Assembly: GCA_005789005.1 (NCBI GenBank)
Contig: SYAD01000109.1
Location: 1-36,429, forward strand
DNA from: Planctomycetia bacterium
GTDB lineage: Bacteria; Planctomycetota; Phycisphaerae; Phycisphaerales; SM1A02
Length of the DNA: 36,429 nt
Reading direction: 5' to 3'
A model generated the notes under the pieces. That model searched no databases and was not told the origin of the DNA. It was given only the letters and a program-made list of their open reading frames with translations. Made by a program: the position numbers and the translations under genes. Shown here in pieces: positions 1 through 8,523 of this stretch; the stretch's first letter is position 1, and each line of letters starts with the position of its first letter.

Positions 1-1267
1 CTACACCGACTGGACCATAGCGCACGTACACGCAGGAACCCTGGGTTGGGTTGGCTTCATGGTTTTTGGAATGGTGTATTGGCTTGCGCCGCGGCTGTAT
101 CAAACGTCCATCGCCAAACCATCGTGGGTGAATCTGCATTTCTGGCTAGCCACCATTGGAATTATTTTGTACATCATTCCTATTTACACGGCCGGGTTGA
201 TGCAAGGATTGATGTGGCGCACATTCAACTCGGATGGAATTTTGGAATACGATTTTCTTTCCACCGTCACTCGCTTAATTCCGATGTATTGGCTCCGCAC
301 GATTGGCGGAACGCTGTATCTCGCGGCGCTGATCATTGGGTGTGTGAATTTAATCTTGACCTGGCTCAAGCGCCCCACCCATTATGAAGTTCCGGTGTAT
401 GAAGCCGCCGCGCTGTCCAAATCTTGGAAGCCGGAGGTTGCGCCGCAATCATCACTTCCCAGCGGAAATGTGCTTGAAATGGGCCGTTCCTTGGATCGCT
501 TCGCCGGACTGCGTTGGCACCGCGGGCTCGAAGGCTTGCCCCTGACGTTCACTATTTGGGTGGTGATTGCGGTGGTTGTAGCCAGCCTGTTTGAGATTAT
601 TCCCATGTTCACGATTCGCAGCGACATTCCACGAATTGCAAGCGTGGAACCGTTCACACCGCTGGAATGTATTGGCCGCGATATTTATGTGAGCGAAGGC
701 TGTGTGAATTGCCATTCGCAAATGATTCGTCCTCTGGTGGCCGAGACGGAGCGTTATGGTGAATATTCAAAGCCAGGCGAGAGCGTGTTTGATCATCCAT
801 TTCTTTGGGGTAGCCGACGCATTGGTCCAGACCTTGCGCGCGAAGGAGTTCGTAATCCAAGCGCGCTGTGGCACCTTCGTCACTTCAACAATCCCGTGGA
901 TACCAGTCCAGGTTCCATCATGCCGCCATTTGCGCATTTAGTTGATCAACCAATTGACTGGTCGCAAGCCATCCGCGCGGTGACAACGCTTTCAAAAGTT
1001 GGCGTGCCTTACAACCCGCAAACAATTGCGGATGCCGAGAAATTGGCGCATACGCAATCGGACAAAGTGTTTGCGCAGTTGGTTACAGAAAATGGAACGG
1101 CCTCCGGCGTGGAAGGCGTAAAGGACATGAAAGTGTTGGCGGTCATTGCGTACATGCAAAGGCTTGGCACGGACTTAAACAAACCGATTGATGTTGCGCC
1201 CGCGGCACCAGTGATGCCAGAACCTAAAACGGCGCCGCTGCAAACCACTTCAAGGAGCGCGCCATGA
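1..1267 (+). CDS. ccoNO: cbb3-type cytochrome c oxidase, fused subunits I and II (CcoN-CcoO), 5' partial
   Basis: The catalytic core of the high-affinity cbb3 terminal oxidase, which reduces O2 to water and pumps protons in the cytoplasmic membrane. The reading frame is open from base 2, so the true start lies outside the window. About 421 residues are visible. The first residues, DWTIAHVHAGTLGW, are the CcoN helix that carries heme-ligand histidines. Two more hydrophobic segments follow, then a linker, then a complete CcoO part: one membrane anchor (visible residues about 180-205) and a heme c site CVNCH (about 234-238) in the typical context EGCVNCHSQMIRPL. In proteobacteria ccoN and ccoO are separate genes; here they form one polypeptide, as is known in some other phyla. 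The stop overlaps the next start as ATGA. Upstream regulation cannot be seen. Confidence 0.96.
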   Translation, partial: YTDWTIAHVHAGTLGWVGFMVFGMVYWLAPRLYQTSIAKPSWVNLHFWLATIGIILYIIPIYTAGLMQGLMWRTFNSDGILEYDFLSTVTRLIPMYWLRTIGGTLYLAALIIGCVNLILTWLKRPTHYEVPVYEAAALSKSWKPEVAPQSSLPSGNVLEMGRSLDRFAGLRWHRGLEGLPLTFTIWVVIAVVVASLFEIIPMFTIRSDIPRIASVEPFTPLECIGRDIYVSEGCVNCHSQMIRPLVAETERYGEYSKPGESVFDHPFLWGSRRIGPDLAREGVRNPSALWHLRHFNNPVDTSPGSIMPPFAHLVDQPIDWSQAIRAVTTLSKVGVPYNPQTIADAEKLAHTQSDKVFAQLVTENGTASGVEGVKDMKVLAVIAYMQRLGTDLNKPIDVAPAAPVMPEPKTAPLQTTSRSAP

Positions 1268-1473
1268 CACACATACAGATGCAGACGCGTTGTTTGTTGC
1301 TGGCTGAAAGTGGATTCATGCCTACTTTGGCGTTAATCATTTTCCTAGTGATTTTCGCTGGAATTGTGGCATATGTGTTCATTATTCCAAAATCAGCGTG
1401 GCAAACAGACGCTCAACTTCCACTGGAAAAGCCTCAACAAACTAAGTCTGAAAAGGAGAACAATCATGGCTGA
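1264..1473 (+). CDS. ccoQ: cbb3 oxidase subunit IV (CcoQ-like)
   Basis: A 69-residue protein with one hydrophobic segment (about residues 19-41) followed by a short charged tail. This is the usual shape of CcoQ, a non-catalytic subunit that stabilises the cbb3 complex. Sequence identity in this family is low, so the call rests on size, the single membrane span and the position between ccoNO and ccoP. Its start overlaps the ccoNO stop by four bases, and its end overlaps the start of ccoP by eight bases. An internal start at 1318 would give a shorter protein beginning right before the membrane segment. The longer form is preferred because of the ATGA overlap. Confidence 0.8.
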   Translation: MTHIQMQTRCLLLAESGFMPTLALIIFLVIFAGIVAYVFIIPKSAWQTDAQLPLEKPQQTKSEKENNHG

Positions 1474-2065
1474 CACATTTCACAATCAAGATCCAAAATT
1501 TCATCAAGGAAAAATTCTTGAGCACGAATCAGATGGCATTCAAGAATTCGACAACCCAATGCCATTTTGGTGGTCGGCTATTTTTTGGCTGACGATTGGA
1601 TTCGCCTACGTGTACTTCACTTATTTTGTGATTGGCGTTGGCGCCAGTGTTCAACGTGAATATCAAGTTGACCTTGGTGTTTTTTACCAGGAGCAATTTG
1701 GGAAGCTAGGTGAACTGAAGCCAATCCCGGCAACCATTTTAAAACTGTCAAGCGATCCAAAAATGATGAAGGCGGCTCAGGGTCTCTATAGCGCGAATTG
1801 CGTAGTCTGTCATGCGGCAGATGGCGGCGGATTAACTGGTCCAAACTTGTGTGACAATGAATATATCAACGTGAAAAATGTTGAAGACATTTTCAAAGTT
1901 GTCTCGGTCGGAATTGTTTCCAAAGGAATGCCTCAATGGAGCAATCGCTTCAGTGAGCCTCAACTTGTTTTGTTGACGTCGTATGTGGCGCACCTGCGTG
2001 GCACAACACCTGCCGCGCCAAAGGCGCCACAGGGAGTTTCAATTCCGCCATGGATAACGAAGTAG
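1466..2065 (+). CDS. ccoP: cbb3 oxidase subunit III, monoheme CcoP
   Basis: The membrane-bound cytochrome c subunit that passes electrons to CcoO. The start at 1466 is chosen over an upstream in-frame ATG because AAAGGAGAA lies just before it and because MADTF leads into the standard FixP N-terminus (DGIQEFDNPMPFWW, residues 23-36). One membrane segment spans about residues 36-58. Only one heme c site is present, CVVCH at 112-116, with a probable Met ligand in KGMPQW near residue 153. The protein is 199 residues long, whereas the usual CcoP has about 300 residues and two hemes. The C-terminus overlaps the start of ccoG by 16 bases. Confidence 0.92.
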   Translation: MADTFHNQDPKFHQGKILEHESDGIQEFDNPMPFWWSAIFWLTIGFAYVYFTYFVIGVGASVQREYQVDLGVFYQEQFGKLGELKPIPATILKLSSDPKMMKAAQGLYSANCVVCHAADGGGLTGPNLCDNEYINVKNVEDIFKVVSVGIVSKGMPQWSNRFSEPQLVLLTSYVAHLRGTTPAAPKAPQGVSIPPWITK

Positions 2066-3492
2066 GCCAAAGTTTTGCACTGCCACAGTTGGATGGCCGA
2101 GTGCTTTCAACGCTCAACGCAGATGGTTCGCGTCGTTGGATAACTCCACGCGAAGTGCGGGGCCGACTGTGGAAAGCGCGCTTTATTGTGGCGTGGGTAC
2201 TAATCGCCATATTCACTGCGTTGCCATGGATGCGAATAGCAGGAAAACCTCCCATTTTACTTGATGTCGCGCTGCAACAGTTCACATTCTTTGGAACAAC
2301 ATTTCGACCAACCGAAACGTTGTTGTTGGCGCTGATCATGCTTACTTTATTTGTGGGAATATTTTTGGTCACCGCATTGTGGGGACGCGTTTGGTGTGGA
2401 TGGGCCTGCCCGCAAACAATTTATTTGGAATTTGTATATCGCCCACTTGAACGATTGTTTTTGGGAAAGGCTTACGGCAAAAAAAATTCTGCGGTGGCTG
2501 GCTGGCGTAGATTGTTGATGTACGCGGTTTTCCTGATCTTGAGCGCGCACTTAGCGAATACATTTCTTGCCTACTTTGTGGGAACAGATCGATTAATCCA
2601 TTGGACACTCGCTTCGCCCGACGAACACCCCGCCGCTTTCGTGGTGTTCGCGCTCACGACTGCGTTGATGATGTTCGACTTTGTTTTGTTTAGGGAGCAA
2701 ATGTGCACCATTGTTTGTCCATACGGGCGATTTCAAAGCGCCCTTCTTGACAATAATTCGTTGATCATTGGCTATGACATTGCGCGTGGCGAACCAAGGG
2801 CGAACAGTTCGCAACGCCGTGCGTTGGATGCGCAGCAGAAACATGCGGGCGATTGCGTGTCTTGCTCCATGTGTGTGCAGGTGTGCCCGACAGGAATTGA
2901 TATTCGAGACGGCCTGCAATTGGAGTGCGTCAATTGCACTCAGTGCATTGACGCATGCAACGATGTGATGATAAAAGTTGGCAAACCCGAGGGGTTGATT
3001 CGCTACGCAAGACAGAATCAACTTGTCCAAAATAAATCGGTTGGATTGCGTTACAGACTGCTGATTTACCCTTTGATTATGCTGATTCTTGTGTCCGTGG
3101 TGGTTGTGTTGCTGCTGCGCCGTCAACCCGCGTCTATTGAACAGGTGAGAATTATTGGCGGCAATTTCACCACTGCCGTTGATGGAATTCACACACCCAT
3201 TCGCCTCATGATTGAAAATTACACAGAGGACGCCCGCACATTCGCCATTACAGGGACAAATAATGTGCGATTAGAAAAAGAGACCACACTGTTGGTGCCG
3301 GCATTAGACGCGGCCACGATTGATCTGACCGTTGTGTGCGCACCAGACACATTTGGGCGCGGAAGTCGATCGGGGGTTCTTTTTATAAACGGACCTGACC
3401 ACTTTTCTCAATCGGTGTCAATATCCATCGCGGGTCCTTTCATCGCTCACAATGCAATTGGCAATGCGAACAAAATAAAGAAAGGTGAATAA
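2050..3492 (+). CDS. ccoG: Cytochrome c oxidase accessory protein CcoG (FixG/RdxA)
   Basis: A membrane protein with ferredoxin-type clusters. Members of the family reduce Cu(II) to Cu(I) for insertion into the cbb3 oxidase. Several hydrophobic segments occupy the first 210 residues. The membrane-linked motif CGWACPQTIYLEF and the motif CTIVCPYGRFQ are both typical. Two ferredoxin-like cysteine sets follow (C269-C272-C275-C279 and C293-C296-C299-C303), then another membrane segment and a C-terminal Ig-like domain that normally lies in the periplasm. At 480 residues the length is normal. The stop and the next start overlap by one base (TAATG). Confidence 0.96.
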   Translation: MDNEVGQSFALPQLDGRVLSTLNADGSRRWITPREVRGRLWKARFIVAWVLIAIFTALPWMRIAGKPPILLDVALQQFTFFGTTFRPTETLLLALIMLTLFVGIFLVTALWGRVWCGWACPQTIYLEFVYRPLERLFLGKAYGKKNSAVAGWRRLLMYAVFLILSAHLANTFLAYFVGTDRLIHWTLASPDEHPAAFVVFALTTALMMFDFVLFREQMCTIVCPYGRFQSALLDNNSLIIGYDIARGEPRANSSQRRALDAQQKHAGDCVSCSMCVQVCPTGIDIRDGLQLECVNCTQCIDACNDVMIKVGKPEGLIRYARQNQLVQNKSVGLRYRLLIYPLIMLILVSVVVVLLLRRQPASIEQVRIIGGNFTTAVDGIHTPIRLMIENYTEDARTFAITGTNNVRLEKETTLLVPALDAATIDLTVVCAPDTFGRGSRSGVLFINGPDHFSQSVSISIAGPFIAHNAIGNANKIKKGE

Positions 3493-4070
3493 TGTTTTCT
3501 CGCCTCATACAAAATCGTTGGGCTTTGGTTCCGGTACTCATGCTGTCATTCACCATCACAGCGGCAATTGTCATTCTTACATTTGCTTTCTCGGATTCAA
3601 ATGTGACCGCCGTTGAACCCGACTACTACCGAAAGGCTCTTGCGTGGGACGACTATCGCAAGCAACTCGCTGAGAATGGAGTGCTTGGTTGGGTTGTCAC
3701 GTCAACATTTGTCGCGGGACAAAATGATCCAACACTAGCGCGATTGGAACTGACCGTCGCAGACAAGTACGGCGTAAACATTGAACATGCACGGGTACGC
3801 GTGGAATGTATTCCTATTCTTGCGGCCAATTCCCGTATATCGACGGCACTTCAAGAAATTTCTGCTGGTCATTACGCCGCGGATGTCCCACTGCGCGTAA
3901 ACGGCGTGTGGGAAATTCGCGCCACGGTTGAAGCAAAAAATCACATCTATTGCGATCGCTTTCGCCGGCATCTTTCATTTGGAAAGCCACGTCCGGCTGA
4001 ACCTGTTGTGATGCAAGACAACTCTGAAATGAAAGAGCAGGTTGCAAAACAAGAAGGAGCCACGCCATGA
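3492..4070 (+). CDS. ccoH: FixH-family protein (CcoH-like), cbb3 assembly
   Basis: A 192-residue membrane-anchored protein with one N-terminal hydrophobic segment (about residues 13-33) and then an extracytoplasmic domain. The motif PDYYRKALAWDDYRKQ just after the membrane segment is typical of FixH/CcoH, which is needed for cbb3 maturation or stability. AAAGG upstream of the ATG gives a good ribosome binding site. The gene starts within the stop codon of ccoG and overlaps the next gene by ATGA. The C-terminal tail (about residues 165-192) is polar and looks disordered. Confidence 0.88.
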   Translation: MFSRLIQNRWALVPVLMLSFTITAAIVILTFAFSDSNVTAVEPDYYRKALAWDDYRKQLAENGVLGWVVTSTFVAGQNDPTLARLELTVADKYGVNIEHARVRVECIPILAANSRISTALQEISAGHYAADVPLRVNGVWEIRATVEAKNHIYCDRFRRHLSFGKPRPAEPVVMQDNSEMKEQVAKQEGATP

Positions 4071-4888
4071 TTGCGTTGTTGGCGAGTGTTTTATTTGCCA
4101 GCCTGGTGGGCAGCGCGCACTGCGCGGGCATGTGTGGCGGAATCGCCGCATTCTGTGGCGGAGTTGGTCAGTGCACCGGCCGTGCAAGTTCCATAGCGAG
4201 TTGCGTTTATCACGTCTCACGATTTGCCTCCTATATTTTTGTTGGCGCTCTCGCCGGCGCATGCGGAGTAATTCTGAATTCTGGCGGCGGGCTTGTTGGT
4301 GTGCAACACATCGCCGCGATTGCAGCTGGTATTGCGGTGGCACTTGTTGGAGTTGGCATGCTGCTTCAATCCGCGGGAATTGATTCAGGTCGTGTGCCTT
4401 TACCACTTTGGATGAAGCGCTCGCTTGGCGCAATACACAAAGTGGCCGCAACAATGCAGCCAACTCCACGCGCATTGGTGATTGGATTGGCCACACCGCT
4501 GCTTCCCTGTGGATGGCTTTGGGCATTTGCAGCGGTGGCTGCGGGCACTGGGCGTGTCGTCGAGGGCGCGTTGGTCATGGCCGCATTTTGGTTGGGAACT
4601 GTTCCAATTCTGGCGCTTGTTGGCGCGGGCATTGCCTCGCTTGGCGGGCAAAAGCGAAGAATTTTAGCGGCAATTGCTGGCGCTTTCATGATTGCCGTTG
4701 GCGTGTACACCGCTGGCGTTCGCGCACCGCTTGCTGAAGTTGTGGCAACACGATTGTCTGAAAAAAATAACAACAATCACTCACAAGACATTCGCGCGGG
4801 GGCCGTTGGTGATGAGTTAAAAAATTCGACCCTTTCAAACATCGCAAACGGTCCGCACGCATGTTGTAAAGAAATGAGTGAGCAATGA
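4067..4888 (+). CDS. SafE/UreH-like membrane protein of the cbb3 cluster
   Basis: A polytopic membrane protein of 273 residues with about six hydrophobic segments, of the TauE/SafE-like UreH_2 group often found between fixG/fixH and ccoI. The N-terminus contains SAHCAGMCGG, a Cys/Met/His motif conserved in this subgroup and suited to metal or thiol chemistry. The segment LATPLLPCGWLW is also typical. A role in copper handling or redox for oxidase assembly is inferred from the neighbours and is not shown by the sequence. The C-terminal tail ends in GPHACCKEM, a His/Cys-rich stretch that could bind metal. It is joined by ATGA overlaps to both neighbours. It is unrelated in detail to the second TauE-like gene at 22714. 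Confidence 0.82.
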   Translation: MIALLASVLFASLVGSAHCAGMCGGIAAFCGGVGQCTGRASSIASCVYHVSRFASYIFVGALAGACGVILNSGGGLVGVQHIAAIAAGIAVALVGVGMLLQSAGIDSGRVPLPLWMKRSLGAIHKVAATMQPTPRALVIGLATPLLPCGWLWAFAAVAAGTGRVVEGALVMAAFWLGTVPILALVGAGIASLGGQKRRILAAIAGAFMIAVGVYTAGVRAPLAEVVATRLSEKNNNNHSQDIRAGAVGDELKNSTLSNIANGPHACCKEMSEQ

Positions 4889-7575
4889 CATTTGTGAACA
4901 ACACCAATTCTTGCGCGCATTGCGGGTTACCTGTTTCTAACGCTTTCAGCGACCATCAAATAAATTCTGGCAAGACGAATGCTGTAACAACCAACAACCT
5001 GCGGTTTTCTGAAACTTTGCATACACAAGCCAACACACAAACAAGGACTGAATTATTTTGTTGCACAGGATGCGAAGCCGTGTGGCACATGCTTCACCAA
5101 TGCGGGTTGGAAGGCTATTACAAGCTTCAACAAGACAATGGATTTTTGCCGAATAGACCGCAAATAAAGGGTTCTTTGTTGTATTTGGACCACGCGGATT
5201 TTCAGCAAAGACACGTTCAACAACTGGGTAACGGCCGACTGCGCGCGGAACTTCGTCTTGATGGTTTGAAATGCGGCGCATGTCTTTGGTTGCTGGAATC
5301 ACTTCCGCGTTTGCAACAAGGGCTTCTTAGCGCGCGTGTTGATCTTGGCCGTTCCGTTATCGCACTGGAATGGCTAGCAACCGAAACAACTTTGTCCGCA
5401 ATTGCCACGCGCATCGCTTCGCTGGGATATGAAGTACGACCAATTGGAACGCTCGCTTCGCGCAGTGAGTGGCGTAGACAGGATCGCGAGTGGTTGGTTC
5501 ATATCGCGGTGGCCGGGGCCATCAGTGGCAATGTCATGGCGATTGCCTTCGCGTTGTATGGCGCGCAATTTTCTTGGATGGATGATTCAACGCGTCAATT
5601 TCTGCAGTGGACAAGCGTGGCGTTGGCTACGGTGGCGGTGTTTTGGCCTGGAAAACTTTTCCTGACCAATGCCTTCAACGCAATCCGCGCGCGTAGTCCG
5701 CACATGGACTTACCTATTGCTCTTGCGTTGCTGGCGGGTCTTTTAGGTGGCGTCGCAATGACGGCGGCAAATCGTCCGGGTGTTTATTTTGAAAGCGTCT
5801 CCATGCTGGTATTTTTGCTTCTTGTTGGACGATTTGTGCAGTTTCGTCAACAACGATCGGCACGGCATGATCTTGAATTGATTTGCGCGCTGGTTCCACA
5901 AACCGCTCGGCGCGTGATGAACAACAATTTGAAGTCAATTGATACGGCAACCGAAACACGCCCAAAATCAAAAACAGAATCGATAGAAGAAATTCCAACA
6001 GAGGCTTTGCGCCCTGGTGACATAGTTGAAATTTCCGCGGGTGAATCCGCGTGCGCCGACGGAACACTTGTGAATAGCGCCGCCAATTTTGACATGCAAC
6101 TACTCACTGGTGAATCACGACCAGTGATGGTGCAATGTGGCGAAACTATTTTCGCGGGCGTTCGATTGTTAGAGCAACATCCAGTCCGTGTTCTTGTGAC
6201 AACCTCCGGCGTGGACACGCGTGCGGCCGCCATTGCGCGCATGGTGGAAAATGCGGCGGGTGAACGACCGCGCGTGGTTGAATTTGCAAACCGAATCGCA
6301 GGTTGGTTTTTACTTGCAGTCATCATTGTCACCACAATCACAGGGTGTGCGTGGTGGTTTATTGATCCAACACGAGCCCTCTCTATTGTGATCGCAATGT
6401 TGGTGGTCACGTGTCCGTGCGCTCTCGGTCTTGCGACCCCACTCACCATGGTGGCGGCGCTTGGAAAAGCCGCGCGCATTGGAATTTTAATTCGCGGTGG
6501 TGATGTATTTGAGCGCCTGGCGCGTAGCGGAACAATCATTCTGGACAAAACCGGCACGGTGACCGAGGGCAGCATGCGCGTCTTGCGTGAATGTGGTGAA
6601 TCAACCGATTTGAATTTTGCGGCGGCTCTTGAGGCGCGAAGCACGCATCCAATTGCGAAAGCGATTGCACAACATTATCAACTGGGCGCAATCGTGACCG
6701 ATGTTCACGAAACTATTGGCGGCGGAATTTCTGGAATCGTGAATGGTCGTGAAGTGAAAGTTGGCAACCAAAAATTTTCATCTATTCACGATGACATCAG
6801 CAACGCCGTTGTGATTGCACACGGACACGACATGATTCGCGAAGGGTTTTCACCAGTTTTCGTGACAATTGATCATGTCACATGCGCCGTGATTGGCGTG
6901 GGTGATCCCCTTCGAAGCGACGCACTTGAACTGGTTCACAACCTAGCGAATCGTGGTTGGAATATGTGGATGGCCTCGGGCGACGTCACAGAAATTGCGT
7001 TGAATATTGGTTGTCAGTTAAAGATTCCTAATCAACAAGTGTGGGGCGCATGCACACCCGAGCGCAAGGTTGAAATTGTTGCAGCATGCCGGGCAAGCCA
7101 CCACGTTGGTCCGATTGTCATGATTGGCGACGGTGTGAATGATTTACCCGCAATGGCTGCTGCGGATGTTGGCATTGCGGTGCGCCAAGGCGCGCGAGTC
7201 ACTCTTGAACATGCGGATGTGGCGCTGACAGGCGGCGGACTTGGCCAAGTTGTTTCACTGCTTGATGGCGCACGACGAACCATGAAAACAATACATGTTA
7301 ATTTTGCGATCAGTCTTGCATACAACATTGTCGGCGGCGCCCTTGCCGCAACGGGAGTCATCAATCCACTCATCGCTGCGGTGCTGATGCCGCTCAGTGG
7401 TCTGACCGTAACGGCTGTAGCGTTGCGCATGCCACGATTTGAAATTCAAAACGCAGCGACGATTATTCAATCTCACACGAAAAAAACAAATTCGTCTGCG
7501 GCAAGATCAACGACACCAATTGCAGCGAAGAATTCCTTGGCAATCAACACATCTCCAATCAAGGTGCACGCATGA
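4885..7575 (+). CDS. ccoI: Copper-translocating P1B-type ATPase CcoI (FixI)
   Basis: An 896-residue heavy-metal P-type ATPase that exports Cu across the inner membrane to supply the CuB centre of cbb3 oxidase. Domains in order: an N-terminal Cys pair C10-x2-C13 in a polar region, a second cysteine group CCTGC (59-63) of the type found in FixI, and an HMA-like domain with CGAC (130-133). Membrane segments follow, then the actuator loop with LLTGES. The ion-path motif CPC is at 510-512, the phosphorylation site DKTGT at 554-558, an HP motif in STHPIAKAI, and GDGVND at 748-753. The last 50 residues form a polar, low-complexity tail. ATGA overlaps link it to both neighbours. Confidence 0.96.
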   Translation: MTFVNNTNSCAHCGLPVSNAFSDHQINSGKTNAVTTNNLRFSETLHTQANTQTRTELFCCTGCEAVWHMLHQCGLEGYYKLQQDNGFLPNRPQIKGSLLYLDHADFQQRHVQQLGNGRLRAELRLDGLKCGACLWLLESLPRLQQGLLSARVDLGRSVIALEWLATETTLSAIATRIASLGYEVRPIGTLASRSEWRRQDREWLVHIAVAGAISGNVMAIAFALYGAQFSWMDDSTRQFLQWTSVALATVAVFWPGKLFLTNAFNAIRARSPHMDLPIALALLAGLLGGVAMTAANRPGVYFESVSMLVFLLLVGRFVQFRQQRSARHDLELICALVPQTARRVMNNNLKSIDTATETRPKSKTESIEEIPTEALRPGDIVEISAGESACADGTLVNSAANFDMQLLTGESRPVMVQCGETIFAGVRLLEQHPVRVLVTTSGVDTRAAAIARMVENAAGERPRVVEFANRIAGWFLLAVIIVTTITGCAWWFIDPTRALSIVIAMLVVTCPCALGLATPLTMVAALGKAARIGILIRGGDVFERLARSGTIILDKTGTVTEGSMRVLRECGESTDLNFAAALEARSTHPIAKAIAQHYQLGAIVTDVHETIGGGISGIVNGREVKVGNQKFSSIHDDISNAVVIAHGHDMIREGFSPVFVTIDHVTCAVIGVGDPLRSDALELVHNLANRGWNMWMASGDVTEIALNIGCQLKIPNQQVWGACTPERKVEIVAACRASHHVGPIVMIGDGVNDLPAMAAADVGIAVRQGARVTLEHADVALTGGGLGQVVSLLDGARRTMKTIHVNFAISLAYNIVGGALAATGVINPLIAAVLMPLSGLTVTAVALRMPRFEIQNAATIIQSHTKKTNSSAARSTTPIAAKNSLAINTSPIKVHA

Positions 7576-7751
7576 TTCTGATTTATATTGCCATTCCAGT
7601 GGCACTTTTCATAGCCGCAGCAGCCGTGCTGGCATTTATGTGGGCGGCCCACAACGATCAATATGAGGATCTGAATACGCCAGCAATTCGCATGCTCCTA
7701 GACGATGCGCCATTAATCCATACAAAATCTGACTGCCAAAAAAGTAAATAA
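7572..7751 (+). CDS. ccoS: CcoS, cbb3 oxidase maturation protein
   Basis: A 59-residue protein, read directly from the sequence. It starts MILIYIAIPVALFIAAA, a single membrane segment, followed by FMWAAHNDQYEDLNTPAIRML. The WA..N.QYEDL.TPA..ML pattern is the hallmark of CcoS, a small protein needed for cofactor insertion into cbb3 oxidase. The start overlaps the ccoI stop as ATGA. It closes the operon; the next gene lies on the opposite strand. Confidence 0.93.
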   Translation: MILIYIAIPVALFIAAAAVLAFMWAAHNDQYEDLNTPAIRMLLDDAPLIHTKSDCQKSK

Positions 7752-7769
7752 TTTTGCACGCGTAATCAT

Positions 7770-7797
7770 GAGCAATCTATGAATACTGTGATTGCTC
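7770..7797. terminator. Hairpin between convergent ccoS and pdxH
   Basis: A perfect 8-bp inverted repeat, GAGCAATC and GATTGCTC, separated by 12 bases, lies 19 bases after ccoS and 46 bases after the end of pdxH on the other strand. It could help end transcription from both sides. No clear T-run follows on either strand, so a Rho-independent terminator is not proven. Confidence 0.35.
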
Positions 7798-7842
7798 CAA
7801 CGTCACCAAACAATAGAGAAGTCGTCGGCTCACAAATACAGT

Positions 7843-8520
7843 TCAAGATCCAAGCCGCGTCACTTTCCAACTTGTGGTGGAATCTGAGTCATCGTGTATC
7901 CACCGTACGCGATCATTCAGTCGGCCCTCACGCGCCGACCAAAGTTCTACAACACGAATATGAATTCTGTACCCACCCCAATTCGCTGGACGCGGAAGCT
8001 TTCCCGCAAGAGTGGCTTGACCCGCTAACTTAATCGCCGATGCAACCAAGCTTGCTCTTGAAGAAATCACCTGACTTTGTGGGCTAACCGAACTACCGAT
8101 GCGTGAGATGAGTGGTCGCGAACTAAAATACTGGTCACTTTCTTGCGACGAGACGCGCTCCACAACTCCTTCCACGCGCGCCTGCCGCTTGGCGTGCGGC
8201 CAATGAAACACCGCCGCAGCCCTGGGATTTGCTTCTATTTCCCTACCCTTTCTACTTTCATAACTTGTGAAAAACACCAACGCTGGAGGCTGCGTTTCTA
8301 AGCACTTGCATAGAACAATTCGGGCCGAAGGCGCGCCATCCAATGTGCTTGTTGCAACAGTCATCGCATTTGGGTTTACATATTGACCGCAATCCTCCGC
8401 ATTCGTAAACCATTCCTGAAATAAATCCATGGGATTCTGTGGCGGATCATTAGGTATATCGCCGCATGAAATCAAGTGCGTCAAGGCGTTCACAATATGA
8501 GAATTAGATTTGTCTTTCAA
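7843..8520 (-). CDS. pdxH: Pyridoxamine/pyridoxine 5'-phosphate oxidase
   Basis: A cytoplasmic FMN enzyme that oxidises pyridoxine or pyridoxamine phosphate to pyridoxal phosphate using O2. It has the full family pattern: NPMDLFQEWF near the N-terminus, PSARIVLCK, the FMN-binding stretch TSYESRKGREI, AAAVFHW, the region around YFSSRPLISRIGSSVSPQS, and a C-terminus ending SWKVTRLGS in place of the usual RLAP. At 225 residues the length is normal. The start is uncertain. The frame opens with TTG at 8520, GTG at 8493 is an alternative, and neither has a clear ribosome binding site. It lies three bases after the 607-residue gene, so it is very likely cotranscribed with the nitrate reductase genes. 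Confidence 0.93.
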   Translation of the reverse strand: MKDKSNSHIVNALTHLISCGDIPNDPPQNPMDLFQEWFTNAEDCGQYVNPNAMTVATSTLDGAPSARIVLCKCLETQPPALVFFTSYESRKGREIEANPRAAAVFHWPHAKRQARVEGVVERVSSQESDQYFSSRPLISRIGSSVSPQSQVISSRASLVASAIKLAGQATLAGKLPRPANWGGYRIHIRVVELWSAREGRLNDRVRWIHDDSDSTTSWKVTRLGS

Positions 8521-8523
8521 GGA

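Noticed and set aside
7779..8033. An 84-residue plus-strand open frame after ccoS
   Set aside because: It overlaps the 3' part of pdxH on the other strand, lacks a ribosome binding site and shows no motif.
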